A stretch of 64,000 nt of DNA from Saccharopolyspora sp. NFXS83 (GCF_026241095.1 NZ_JAPFGB010000003.1:1-64000); one strand, 5' to 3'. Shown: positions 44,398 through 53,258, numbered from the stretch's first letter. Notes: generated by a model from the letters alone, not told the origin. Numbers and translations: made by a program.

Positions 44398-45153
44398 ATG
44401 TTGGAAACGGTTCCAGAAGTGCCGCAGGGGGTCGACGCGATCCGCGCCAGCGGAACGGTCACGAAGGAGGATTACCAGAGCGTGGTCGAACCGTTGCTGG
44501 ACGCTGCGAGGCGGGAGAACCGGCGCATTCGCTTGCTGTACCAGGCCGGTCCGGATCTGCACGGTTTCTCGCCTGCCGCGGTGTGGGAGGACACCAAGGT
44601 CGGACTGGCGTCGCTGCGGTTGTTCGAAGGCTGCGCCGTCGTCACCGACATCGGCTGGATCCGCGATCTGAGCAGGCTCGGTGCTTTCCTGGTGCCCTGC
44701 CCGGTGCGCGTCTTCAACGGCCATGAGTGGGAGAAGGCGGGCGCGTGGTTGAACGGACTACCTGAAGGCCCTGGCGTCACGCACCGTCTCGACGCCGACT
44801 CCGGCGTCCTCGTCATCGAGGTGCAGCAACCGTTGCGAGTGCAGGATTTCGACGCACTGGCCGTCACCGTGGACGCCTGGATCGAACAGCACAACGACCT
44901 GCGTGGTCTCGTGGTGCACGCTCGAGCGTTTCCCGGCTGGCAGAACCTCCCGAGCCTGATTCGCCACGTTCGGTTCGTCCGCGACCACCACCGCAAGATC
45001 GAACGCGTGGCGCTGGCGGCCGACAGCGTGCTCGGCGACATCCTCCCGCACATCGCCAAGCACTTCGTTCATGCGGAGGTCACCAGCTTCGACCACCAGG
45101 ACTTGGACAAGGCCACCTCATGGGCCGCCGGTGGACTGGATACGACACGTTGA
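44398..45153 (+). CDS. double SpoIIAA-like (STAS-fold) protein
   Basis: 251 aa from ATG 44398, with GGAGG about nine bases upstream. There are two repeats of about 120 residues. Each has strand-helix patterns ending in a DRLG/WIR-type helix: DAIRASGTVTKEDYQSVVEP to VVTDIGWIRDLSRLGAFLVP, and VLVIEVQQPLRVQDFDALAV to KIERVALAADSVLGDI. This is the SpoIIAA-like (PF11964-type) family, of unknown biochemical role, often among stress genes. Its 3' end overlaps the converging CBS gene by 36 bases. A dead copy of its end lies at 22904-23001. Confidence 0.8.
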   Translation: MLETVPEVPQGVDAIRASGTVTKEDYQSVVEPLLDAARRENRRIRLLYQAGPDLHGFSPAAVWEDTKVGLASLRLFEGCAVVTDIGWIRDLSRLGAFLVPCPVRVFNGHEWEKAGAWLNGLPEGPGVTHRLDADSGVLVIEVQQPLRVQDFDALAVTVDAWIEQHNDLRGLVVHARAFPGWQNLPSLIRHVRFVRDHHRKIERVALAADSVLGDILPHIAKHFVHAEVTSFDHQDLDKATSWAAGGLDTTR

Positions 45154-45663
45154 GACGTTCGGACGGCCTTGCGGCAGCGAAGCTGCACGAGAACTCTTCC
45201 AGGGCGGTGAACGATGGCGATTTCCCCGTCGCCGAAAGGCAGCGGCGGTGTTCATGGCGGGATGCTGTCCGGCGGCTATTGCACGGACGAGGTCCACCGC
45301 GGTGAGTACGCCCCGCACGCGTGCACCTTCAAGGACCAGCACCGCATCGCTGCCCGCCTCGATCACGTGCTCGGCGGCGACGGCACCACTGTCACCGACC
45401 GCCACGCTGGGCGCCGGCCTTTGGCACAGCGCTTCGACCGGCACCTGTTCGCCAGGTCTCCGCGCGGCGATGCCGAATAGCAGGTCCGCGGTCGTGACGA
45501 GACCGGGCGTCGTCTCCGGCAGCACCGCCAGGTGGTGAACCCCGTGGCCGTGCATCTCCCGAAGAGCATCCATGGTGCCGATCCCGCCTCGTACCGAGAT
45601 GACGCGACTGGTCGCGAGCTCCAGGGCGCCGGGCATCGACGCCTCCGGACGACCTGTGGTCAT
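45118..45663 (-). CDS. CBS-pair protein
   Basis: 181 aa from ATG 45663, with a GGGGGG run four bases upstream. Two CBS motifs: VISVRGGIGTMDALREMHGH to GLVTTADLLFGIA, and APSVAVGDSGAVAAEHVIEA to GVLTAVDLVRAIA. These pairs usually bind AMP/ATP or S-adenosylmethionine. The C-terminal 45 residues are basic and unstructured, and overlap the converging gene, so the true stop may be correct but the tail is suspicious. Confidence 0.75.
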   Translation of the reverse strand: MTTGRPEASMPGALELATSRVISVRGGIGTMDALREMHGHGVHHLAVLPETTPGLVTTADLLFGIAARRPGEQVPVEALCQRPAPSVAVGDSGAVAAEHVIEAGSDAVLVLEGARVRGVLTAVDLVRAIAAGQHPAMNTAAAFRRRGNRHRSPPWKSSRAASLPQGRPNVSTCRIQSTGGP

Positions 45664-45796
45664 GAGTCCCCCCGTTGGTTCAGCCGTCCGCATGCGTGAG
45701 TGACGGAACGGTTCGGATATGCGGGTGCAGGCAATTCGAAGCTCAGGTGAAACGCTGCGCCTTGCCAGAGTCGATGGACCCACGTCGAGCGGATCG

Positions 45797-46003
45797 ATGA
45801 CCGTCGTCGTCAGGCCACAACGGCACGGTGCTGTCCTCTTCGACCTCGGCGGCGTGCTGACCGACACGGGCTCAGCTGACTACCTCGACCGTGTCGATGG
45901 CGAGCCGTGCGCCGATGGTGTGCTCGATTCCCCTGCTTTCGCAGGGGAATCGAATCCCGCGTGGCGAGGACCGCCTACGCCCTGGTCTTGGGACAAGGCG
46001 TAG
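45797..46003 (+). pseudogene. second HAD-phosphatase copy, deleted and truncated
   Basis: It begins VVRPQRHGAVLFDLGGVLTD, almost the same as the intact HAD protein at 23102. It shows three lesions. The catalytic Asp in DLDGV is Gly. About 28 residues (from VHCAAW to FTTA) are deleted. After GVLDS the sequence turns into unrelated hairpin-rich DNA and stops. The upstream 40 bases are also alignable with the intact copy. It lies next to the IS30 element. Confidence 0.8.
45924..45953. repeat. perfect 13-bp hairpin, 4-base loop
   Basis: TCGATTCCCCTGC and GCAGGGGAATCGA flank TTTC. It lies exactly where homology of the HAD pseudogene to its parent stops. There is no T-run after it. Confidence 0.75.
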
Positions 46004-46007
46004 GCGG
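45971..46007. repeat. perfect 11-bp inverted repeat, 15-base loop
   Basis: CCGCCTACGCC and GGCGTAGGCGG. It is the second strong hairpin in 85 bases, between the HAD fragment and the left end of the IS30 element. Confidence 0.7.
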
Positions 46008-46019
46008 ATGTGTGGGTGT

Positions 46020-47348
46020 GTCGCTTCCGGTTGAAGACTGACCCTCTGGTTCCGGGTGGATTCAGGTGATCGTCGCAACGGTGGTGGTGATCATGGTGCC
46101 AGGGCGGCGGTGAATACTTCGGCGGGTGTGTGCCATCCCAGTGTCTGGCGTGGTCGTGTGTTGAGTCGTTCTTCGACGACGCGCAGATCGTGGGGTGTAT
46201 GGGCGGCGAGGTCGGTGTTCTTCGGGAAGTACTGCCGTGCCAGGCCATTCGTGTTCTCGTTCGTGCCGCGCTGGCACGGACAGCCCGGATGGGCGAAGAA
46301 CACGCCCTGCCGCAGCAAGGTCGCGATCTGTTCATGGTGAGCCATTTCCGCGCCTTGATCCCATGTCAGCGTCCACCGCACGGTTTCGGGGATGCTGCTG
46401 AAGGTGTCGATAAGCGCGTCCCGGACGGTGTCGGCGGTGCGGTTGCCGGGCAGGTGGACCAGGCGCACGTAGCGGCTTCGTCGATCGACGAGGGTGGCGA
46501 TCGCCGAACGCCCACCGCGGCCCACAATCAAGTCGCCTTCCCAGTCTCCGACGCGCTTGCGCTCGTGGGCCGCAGAGGGGCGGTGCTCGATCAACGTCGC
46601 CGGCGCGACGAACCGGCAGCGACGCTGGTCCGGGCGACGACGCCGTGTGCGCAGCGGACGCCCGGTTCGCAGACGCCTGGTGAGTTCCCTGCTCAGCCCG
46701 CCTTTACCAGCGTGGTACAACGCCTGGTAGATCGTCTCGTGCGAGACATGCCAGCCTCGACGATGCGGAAACGTGCTGCGCAGCCACACGGCGATCTGCA
46801 CCGGACTCCAGTCCAGCTCCAGTTTCGCCTGGACCATCGCGCGCAGCTCGGAATCGAGGATCAGCCGAGCCCGGCGCAGGCGGCGGGCCCGCTGCCGAGC
46901 CCGCGCGTGTGCCAGATCCGCGTCGTAGCAGCCACGATCATGCGGACGCACGTTCCGGCGTAACTCCCGACTGATCGTGGAGGCGGCACGTCCCAGCCGG
47001 TCCGCGATCGTGCGGATGCTGAGCCCACGCTCATGCAGGGTGGCGATGCGCTGCCGTTCCAACAACGACAGGTACCGGTTCGAACGTGCGTCTTCGGCCA
47101 CCTTGGCCGGCGGCACGCCACCGTGCTCCGCCCGCCACCGATAGCCGGTCTTTCGGCCGACACCGACGATCCGGCACGCCTCCACCGTTCCCACACCGGC
47201 CGCCAGCAACAACCAGTACTCCGACTCCAGATCCAACCGGAGCTTGCGCCCACGCCTCGTCATTGAAACGCCCTTCATGATCAGGTGTGTTGCGACGACT
47301 ACTTGAATCCGCCGGGAACCAGAGGGTCAGTCTTCAACCGGAAGCGAC
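46020..47348 (-). mobile_element. complete IS30-family insertion sequence
   Basis: Left end GTCGCTTCCGGTTGAAGACT and right end AGTCTTCAACCGGAAGCGAC belong to a perfect 34-bp inverted repeat (46020-46053 and 47315-47348). Further in, imperfect similarity extends about 25 bases. Length is 1329 bp with one transposase. No obvious direct target repeat flanks it. A related solo end lies at 35294. Confidence 0.9.
46091..47278 (-). CDS. IS30-family transposase
   Basis: 395 aa from ATG 47278; ATG 47263 is an alternative start. N-terminal helix-turn-helix: LLLAAGVGTVEACRIVGVGR and the IS30 LSIRTIADRLGRAASTISRE element. DDE catalytic core: D in RVGDWEGDLIVGRGG, D in WTLTWDQGAEMAHH, and E in CQRGTNENTNGLARQYFP. 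The frame is intact and the ends are perfect, so the element is likely active or recently active. Confidence 0.95.
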   Translation of the reverse strand: MKGVSMTRRGRKLRLDLESEYWLLLAAGVGTVEACRIVGVGRKTGYRWRAEHGGVPPAKVAEDARSNRYLSLLERQRIATLHERGLSIRTIADRLGRAASTISRELRRNVRPHDRGCYDADLAHARARQRARRLRRARLILDSELRAMVQAKLELDWSPVQIAVWLRSTFPHRRGWHVSHETIYQALYHAGKGGLSRELTRRLRTGRPLRTRRRRPDQRRCRFVAPATLIEHRPSAAHERKRVGDWEGDLIVGRGGRSAIATLVDRRSRYVRLVHLPGNRTADTVRDALIDTFSSIPETVRWTLTWDQGAEMAHHEQIATLLRQGVFFAHPGCPCQRGTNENTNGLARQYFPKNTDLAAHTPHDLRVVEERLNTRPRQTLGWHTPAEVFTAALAP

Positions 47349-47469
47349 AACGGCATCCCCGGCAACGACGGGGTGGAGTTCCTGGCTGGGTGGCATCGTC
47401 CCGGCACAAGCGGCAGACGTTCCCTAACGCTCGGGAACTCGGCCGGATAGCAGGGCATGAGAATGTCGG

Positions 47470-49443
47470 TCACGAGGCGGAACACGGTGGCGTTCGGGAT
47501 CTGTCGACCTGTGCCGACGGGTTCGCCAGTTGCTCGTAGGCGCTGGCTTGGAGGGTGTACAGCTCGTAGTACAGGCCGCGTTTCGCGAGGAGTTGTTCGT
47601 GGGTTCCGCATTCGGCGATGCGGCCGTGGTCGAGTACGACGATGCGGTCGGCGTGGCAAATGTTGGCGAGCCGGTGGGTGACGATGATCGTGGTGCGGTT
47701 GCGGCCGTTGTTCGCGGAGCGGGTGGCGTGTTGCAGGCCGGCGAAGACGCGGGCTTCGGCTTCGGCGTCGAGGGCCGCGGTGGGTTCGTCCGCGATGAGC
47801 ACGGAGGCGTCGTGCCGGTAGATGCCGCGGGCGATGCTGAGGCGTTGCCACTGGCCGCCGGAGAGGTCGACGCCGTCTTGGAATTGGCGTGACAGCATCG
47901 TGTCCGCGCCGCGGGGGAGGGTGTTGATCACGTCGTCGGCGCCTGATTCGCGCAGGGCCGTGGTCCAGCTCTGATGCGAGTCGCTATGGTGGTCGAGTCG
48001 GCCGATTCGGATGTTGTTCTCGGCGGTCATGGGCCATTGCGCGGGGTCTTGTGCGATCAGGGCGATGCGGTTGTGGATGGTGTGCGGTCGCGCTGTTGCC
48101 AGGTCGACTTCGTCCCAGGTCACGGTGCCGGTCGTGGGTGGGTAGAGGCCGGTGAGGAGTTTGCCGAGTGTGGTCTTGCCGGAGCCGTTGCGGCCGACCA
48201 GCGCGATGACCTCTCCGCGTTGAATGGTGAGGTCGATGTCGCGAAGTGCGGGGGTTTCCGCACCGGGGTAGGCGAACGAAACGCCTTCGAAGCGGATCGT
48301 TGCCGGATCGGGCGGTGCGTCGATGGTGCCTGGATTGCCGCGTCGCGTCCGGGCTTCGCGGAGGAACTGCTGGTAGAAGCGCAGGTAGAACGAATGCTCG
48401 TACAGCTGGTTGATCGAGACCATCGTGGTCGACAAGGCTGAGGATGCGGTGCGCAGCGCCACGACGGCGGTGCCGGCCAACGCCAACGGCATCAGCCCGG
48501 CGTACAGCAGCAGCCCCAGGATCACGAAGGCAAGTCCTAATCCGGCGCCGCTGAGGAGATCGCCGAGCAGCTGCACCGCGCTCTTGCGGTGCTCGGCGCG
48601 GATCGCCTGAGCCGTGACGTCCGCGGTGATCCGGCGATGTTCGCTCAGCAGCGGCTCTTGCAGCCCGAGCGCGTGCCGCTCGGTGGAGACATCGCGCGCC
48701 ACCACGAGGTTCTCGGCGACGTGCAACTGGAGTCGTCGCTGGACCATGTTCAAGAACGAGCTGTATCCGATCTTCGCCGCTCGCATCGCGGCCCCCGCGT
48801 CGGCGGCTGCCGAGATGAGCAGGGCGGGAAGCAACCAGATGCTGAACAGGCTCGTCGTGACGACCGCTGCGATCAGGCGGACCAGCGAAGCAGTGACCGC
48901 GCCGACCAGGCGGACGCTGACCTCCAGCGAGGTGATCCCGCGGGCACCTCCCTGACGCGCCAGTTCTTGGAAAGCCGCGTCGTCCCACGCCAGCAACGGT
49001 ACGGCGGACACGGCGACGTTGAGTTCATCCTGCGCAACGGCCCGCACCAGCGGCACAAGTGCCGATTGGGTCGCTTGCACCGCGTGATCGAGGGCGGTGC
49101 TCGCCAGGAACAGGGCTGAAACGGCGGCTATCGCGGGCAGCGAGTTCAGTACCCGCTCGGGCGTTGGCCCCTCGGCCAGCAGCGAAGACAGAACCTGGGC
49201 CGTGGCGAACAACCCGAACGCGGTGCTGCAGCCCGAAGCCAGCTGAGCTGCCGCCACCAGACACGTCCGCAGCGGCGAGGTCGACCACGCCAACCGCAAC
49301 ACCAAGGCGATCGCGGCAGGAAGAGCACGCACCATCTGCCACGTCCCGGACGCGGCCACTTGCTGATCGACCTCCGCCCATGAGGGCGGCTTGAGCTGGT
49401 CGACCCCGATCAGCGCAGCACTGGTCGGGTGTGAATCCGTCAT
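47470..49443 (-). CDS. ABC exporter, fused membrane and ATPase domains
   Basis: 657 aa from ATG 49443. Residues ~40-350 form a six-helix type-1 exporter domain (segments such as LVRLIAAVVTTSLFSIWLLP). Residues ~370-620 are the nucleotide-binding domain: Walker A LVGRNGSGKTTLGK, signature VDLSGGQWQRLSIARG, Walker B ASVLIADEPTAALDAEAE, H-loop TTIIVTHRLA. It is a half-transporter that must dimerise. The substrate is unknown; peptide or lipid exporters share this layout. It is divergent from the toxin gene across a gap of 224 bases. A poor SD precedes the ATG. Confidence 0.9.
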   Translation of the reverse strand: MTDSHPTSAALIGVDQLKPPSWAEVDQQVAASGTWQMVRALPAAIALVLRLAWSTSPLRTCLVAAAQLASGCSTAFGLFATAQVLSSLLAEGPTPERVLNSLPAIAAVSALFLASTALDHAVQATQSALVPLVRAVAQDELNVAVSAVPLLAWDDAAFQELARQGGARGITSLEVSVRLVGAVTASLVRLIAAVVTTSLFSIWLLPALLISAAADAGAAMRAAKIGYSSFLNMVQRRLQLHVAENLVVARDVSTERHALGLQEPLLSEHRRITADVTAQAIRAEHRKSAVQLLGDLLSGAGLGLAFVILGLLLYAGLMPLALAGTAVVALRTASSALSTTMVSINQLYEHSFYLRFYQQFLREARTRRGNPGTIDAPPDPATIRFEGVSFAYPGAETPALRDIDLTIQRGEVIALVGRNGSGKTTLGKLLTGLYPPTTGTVTWDEVDLATARPHTIHNRIALIAQDPAQWPMTAENNIRIGRLDHHSDSHQSWTTALRESGADDVINTLPRGADTMLSRQFQDGVDLSGGQWQRLSIARGIYRHDASVLIADEPTAALDAEAEARVFAGLQHATRSANNGRNRTTIIVTHRLANICHADRIVVLDHGRIAECGTHEQLLAKRGLYYELYTLQASAYEQLANPSAQVDRSRTPPCSAS

Positions 49444-49667
49444 TTGCCGCCCTGACCTTCCATGAAGATTCCCACCCGACCTGGTTCGGTGACTACTTTC
49501 CCTGGCGAATAACGGGATTTCGTCGTTCGGGCTAGCACACAACAGTTCGCTGATCCTGCGCCAGACTCCAAAGGTGCTGCGCCGTTCCAGTGATGGGTAC
49601 GTTTCCTGCGACGAATGGATGATCTCCGAGCTACGCTCACGGTGGCCTAGACGAGTGGTTGGGGAGT

Positions 49668-51392
49668 ATGGGTGACGGGTTCCGCGTTGATGTCGAGGCG
49701 ATCAAGACCGCCGGGCTCGGCATCGCGGAGTTGATGGCGTCTCTCACCGCGACACAGGTCGACGACGTGGATGCCACTCCCGGGGCCGTGGGGCATCCCG
49801 GCTTGGCATCGGGTGTGGCCGGCTTTTGCGACAGGTGGCAGGTCGGGGCCGAGAACTTGACGAAGGACGGCGAGCAGCTGTCCAGGAACCTCATCGATTG
49901 CGCGGGGACGTACCTCGCGATCGAGCAGGATCTGGTGTTCGCCCTCGGCGGTAGTGCTGAGGACCTGGTTGATGCGGAAGGCGGTGCACGCCCGCCGGAT
50001 CCGGCGACGGTGAAGCCGCCGCGAGTGCGGCCAGGAATGGCCTCACCGGCGCGCGCGGAGTTGGGCGAAACCGCTGACCCGCTGGCCCTCGTCCCTGGCG
50101 ATCCTGTGGCAGTGACAACGACGGCCTCTTCGTTGTCACGGTACGGGCAGTTGCTGTCGGAGACCGGTGAGAGCCTGCGGACGTTGGGTTCGAGCGGGTG
50201 GGAAGGCAAGGCGGGTGACTCGTTCCGGGCGTACTTCGATGGCGAACCCCAGCGGTGGGTCCTCGCTGGCGAATCGTTCGGGTCGGCGAGTACGTCCTTG
50301 GACTCTTTCGTCCACACCTTGAGGTGGGCTCAGGAACAGGCGCGCGAAGCTCTCCGCTTATGGGGCGAAGGGCAGGCCGCCACGGAACGTGCGCTCGCTG
50401 ACCGTCGCGCATCGGCAATGCCCACGCCGGAAGCGGTTGATCCAGGGGAGCCGTTACGACGAGCACAGGAAGCGTTGCAGCGGGCGCGGGAACAGCTCGA
50501 CAAGGCTGGGCAGCAGAGCGCGAAGATCGTCGTGGAAGCCCAGGCCGCAGCGCCGCAAGAACGTGGGCTTCTCGACGGTATCGGAGATGCACTCGACGCG
50601 ATCGGGGACGCTCTCGGCGCAGTCGGTGGGGCCATCGCCGACATCCCCGGCAACCTCCTGCACAACAGCTTGGACTCGGTCGCCGATGTCGGAGATGCCG
50701 TCGGAACGGCCGTCGGGGCGGGCATCCAAGGGGTCGGTCTTCTCGGCGGTGAACTTCACGAACTCGGTGGTGAAGCCGCCAGCACGATGTTGAGCAGCGC
50801 TGGGCGTGCGCTCGGAAGCGAAACCCTGGAAGACGCGGGGAAGACCGCCGAGGTATTGGGTGACCGGCAGGCCGATGCAGCGCGAACGGGTATGCGTTCG
50901 GCCGGGGAAGCCGTGATCAAGTGGGCTGACGGTGAGGCTGATTTCGTACGGCAACGCGCCGACGAAGCGGCGGAAACCCTCGGGGCCGAAGACCCCACTG
51001 GTGAAGGAGCTGACCCTGAGCCGCACTACGTGATCATCGATCCGGAGCGCTACCCGAAAACTTCGCTGCACATCCTGCAGGCGCAAGAGGGAATCTCGTT
51101 CCGCGGTGACGAATCGACCGCGTACCCGAAGCAACAGCCATCGGTCCTGACCTACGACCCGCCGGGCAACGAGAACAACGAGCGTCGGGGCGACGCGTTG
51201 CGGGGAATTCCCGCGCGTGGCAGGGAAGGTTTGGACCGCGACGAGTATCCGCCGGCGGTGTTCAGCGAAGGAGGCGACCAGTCCAGCGTCAAGTACCTTC
51301 CCTCACGCGACAACCAGGCGGCCGGCGCCTCGATGGGGCGGCAGATGCGCAGCCTGGACGATGGTGACGCCGTCCGCATCGTGGTCGGGTGA
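49668..51392 (+). CDS. WXG/EspC-like polymorphic toxin with NucA/NucB-type nuclease tail
   Basis: 574 aa from ATG 49668; TTG 49659 is in frame. Residues ~1-90 look like an EspC-type T7SS protein (FRVDVEAIKTAGLGIAELMA). Residues ~140-270 are a second helical WXG-like unit (LGSSGWEGKAGDSFRAYFDG). A Gly/Ala-rich middle (DALDAIGDALGAVGGAIADI) leads to the C-terminal ~120 residues. These read GLDRDEYPPAVFSEGGDQSS and VKYLPSRDNQAAGASMG, matching the RDEYP...DNxxxG core of NucA/NucB DNases. There is no signal peptide. I infer secretion by a type VII route. The stop overlaps the next start (GTGA), the normal toxin-immunity coupling. Confidence 0.8.
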   Translation: MGDGFRVDVEAIKTAGLGIAELMASLTATQVDDVDATPGAVGHPGLASGVAGFCDRWQVGAENLTKDGEQLSRNLIDCAGTYLAIEQDLVFALGGSAEDLVDAEGGARPPDPATVKPPRVRPGMASPARAELGETADPLALVPGDPVAVTTTASSLSRYGQLLSETGESLRTLGSSGWEGKAGDSFRAYFDGEPQRWVLAGESFGSASTSLDSFVHTLRWAQEQAREALRLWGEGQAATERALADRRASAMPTPEAVDPGEPLRRAQEALQRAREQLDKAGQQSAKIVVEAQAAAPQERGLLDGIGDALDAIGDALGAVGGAIADIPGNLLHNSLDSVADVGDAVGTAVGAGIQGVGLLGGELHELGGEAASTMLSSAGRALGSETLEDAGKTAEVLGDRQADAARTGMRSAGEAVIKWADGEADFVRQRADEAAETLGAEDPTGEGADPEPHYVIIDPERYPKTSLHILQAQEGISFRGDESTAYPKQQPSVLTYDPPGNENNERRGDALRGIPARGREGLDRDEYPPAVFSEGGDQSSVKYLPSRDNQAAGASMGRQMRSLDDGDAVRIVVG

Positions 51393-52507
51393 TCGCGATG
51401 GGTGACCCGTTGCTGAACTTGATCCTGATGTCCAAGGGGCCGTTCGGACCCAGCCGCGCGGTCGACTTCGGAACCATTTCGGGACCGTTGGGTGAATTGA
51501 GCGCGATGCTGTTGCAGCGCAACGGTTTCGCGCTGTTCAACGCGGGCGTTCAGGTCTTCCGCGGTGACCCTGGCGGCATCGGGCCCGAGCTGGCGCAATG
51601 GAACTCCCCGCACGTGTGGAAGGACTCGTACGGGGCTCTCGCCGATGATCTCTTCTGCTTCGGCCAAGACCTCTTCGGCGTCCAGTTCGCGATCAGTGAC
51701 AACCGGACCGTGGTCACGTTCGACCCAGAGAACGGGCACCGCGCCAGCATCGGTTCGTCTCTGCAAGATTGGGCGGAGTGGCTGCTGGCCGACCCCAATG
51801 TCCGCGGCGCGCACGGCTTCGCAACCTCGTGGCAGGACGAGCACGGAGCATTGACGGTGGAGCAGCGGCTCATCCCTCGCCGGTTCTTCGTGCTCGGCGG
51901 AACGTACGATCGCAGCAACGTCACCAGCATGGACGCCGTGGAGGCCATGCGGATCCGCGGACCACTCGCGCGACACCTCCACAACCTGCCCAAAGGAGCG
52001 AACGTGCAGCTAGGCGGAGAGCAGAAGCCGACTCGCGCGGATCTCCAGCTCGTTGCCGACTACGGGCAGATCCACCTGTTCGACCAGGCCGACGCGACGG
52101 TCGACGTGTCCGAGGAGTGGACCGATCAGCTGCTGGATCTGCGCATCGGCTCGGATCCCGAGGGGCCGACGCTGATCGGCTTGGGCGTCGCGCGCAACGC
52201 GAAGGTGTCTTTCGCATTGGAGCTGCTCACCCAGGCGCCGGATCAGCAGGTGCAGCCGGGATGGGACCACGTCGTGGAGGCGAGCATCAACGCCCCCAGC
52301 GAAGTGCTCGTCCTGAGCGGACCCACTGCGGCGAAGCACAAGGCCGTCGAGATCCACGTAGCTCCCGGGGTTTACCGAGTTCGCCACCACATGGCGGGTC
52401 TGGACACGATCTCCGACGACGCCCTTGACGGTGACGACCACTACGAGCTCCTGCTCTGGCCCGAGTCCTATCGGGAGCCCGAGGTTCTCAAGGGTTACTC
52501 GATCTGA
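51389..52507 (+). CDS. immunity protein: SUKH-like domain fused to a Nin/ComJ-like domain
   Basis: 372 aa from GTG 51389, four bases of overlap with the toxin; ATG 51398 is the alternative. Residues ~1-200 resemble the SUKH/SMI1-KNR4 immunity fold (FALFNAGVQVFRGDP, DLFCFGQDLFGVQFAI, FDPENGHRASIGSSL, LADPNVRGAHGFATSW). Residues ~225-360 follow the pattern of Nin (ComJ), the B. subtilis inhibitor of NucA: YGQIHLFDQADATVDVSEEW, ARNAKVSFALELL, SINAPSEVLVLSGPTA, EIHVAPGVYRVRHHM. Since the neighbour carries a NucA/NucB tail, the C-terminal half is the likely inhibitor. The Nin match is from memory of the pattern, not from an alignment. Confidence 0.7.
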   Translation: MIAMGDPLLNLILMSKGPFGPSRAVDFGTISGPLGELSAMLLQRNGFALFNAGVQVFRGDPGGIGPELAQWNSPHVWKDSYGALADDLFCFGQDLFGVQFAISDNRTVVTFDPENGHRASIGSSLQDWAEWLLADPNVRGAHGFATSWQDEHGALTVEQRLIPRRFFVLGGTYDRSNVTSMDAVEAMRIRGPLARHLHNLPKGANVQLGGEQKPTRADLQLVADYGQIHLFDQADATVDVSEEWTDQLLDLRIGSDPEGPTLIGLGVARNAKVSFALELLTQAPDQQVQPGWDHVVEASINAPSEVLVLSGPTAAKHKAVEIHVAPGVYRVRHHMAGLDTISDDALDGDDHYELLLWPESYREPEVLKGYSI

Positions 52508-52615
52508 TCGGTACAGGGGCGAACGTCGTACCGGGGCTGTTGCGGGTACTCCGTCGGCGACTGGCCGAGATCGAACTGTGGACCTCAGTTGACAGTTCTG
52601 ACCTGCACTCTTAGT

Positions 52616-52635
52616 GTTTCCGCTATAGTGGAAAC
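52616..52635. promoter_or_regulatory. near-perfect 20-bp palindrome upstream of the AbrB-like gene
   Basis: GTTTCC and GGAAAC flank GCTATAGT, with a single mismatched pair. A TTGACA at 52589-52594 lies 21 bases before it, so it sits at or just after a possible promoter and could be an operator for the AbrB-like regulator encoded downstream. The surrounding 52508-52738 holds no gene. Confidence 0.5.
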
Positions 52636-52738
52636 AGGATGATGGGTCGACGGAGCCTCGGTAAACGACGGGACCTCGGTCTGACTGGTCCGATATCGCC
52701 AAATTGGTGAACCCTGACTTGCTAGGGCTGGAGGAAAC

Positions 52739-53248
52739 TTGCCCAGCCTGGATTGGGGTGTGGTGGTTGCGAACCCTGCTAGTTCGATTAGTGGAAACCC
52801 GGCGGGTTTGACGAGAGTTTTCGCGGAATCTTTCTTGTTTCGTGGCACCGGAGTAGCAGAGGAAGATCCGAAGCCGCTTCCTATGGCCGCGTTGAGAAAC
52901 GAGGCACATGGTTCTACGTTGTGTCATCAGGTTGCAGCGGTCGATGGTCGCGGCAGGGTGTCTGACAAGCTGCTGATCAGCGTCCTCGGCTGGCAGCCTG
53001 GTGACCGCGTATCGATTGAGCTGGCGCGGAGCTTGGTCGCGACGGCGCGTCGGTGTGACCGTTCTCCCGTCGTCTTGGGTGAGGATCGGTACCTGCGACT
53101 GCCGGTGTCGGTACGGGCTGCGCTGGGGTTGCGTGGTGGTGGTCGGGTCTTCATGGTCGCTGTGCCGCACCTTGATGCGGTGCTTGTTCACCATGTCTCC
53201 GTTCTCGACGAGATGGTGACTGGATACTACGAATTAGATCAAACCTAG
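52739..53248 (+). CDS. AbrB-like regulator of recombinase cassette A
   Basis: 169 aa from TTG 52739, chosen for the GGAGG four bases upstream. The C-terminal 110 residues (VAAVDGRGRVSDKLLISVLG, EDRYLRLPVSVRAALGLRGG) carry the paired swapped-hairpin pattern of AbrB/SpoVT-type DNA-binding proteins. They align with the protein at 55519-55995. The N-terminal 55 residues look disordered. It directly precedes the broken recombinase in the same direction. The palindrome at 52616 is a candidate binding site. Confidence 0.75.
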   Translation: MPSLDWGVVVANPASSISGNPAGLTRVFAESFLFRGTGVAEEDPKPLPMAALRNEAHGSTLCHQVAAVDGRGRVSDKLLISVLGWQPGDRVSIELARSLVATARRCDRSPVVLGEDRYLRLPVSVRAALGLRGGGRVFMVAVPHLDAVLVHHVSVLDEMVTGYYELDQT

Positions 53249-53258
53249 TGATTCTGGA

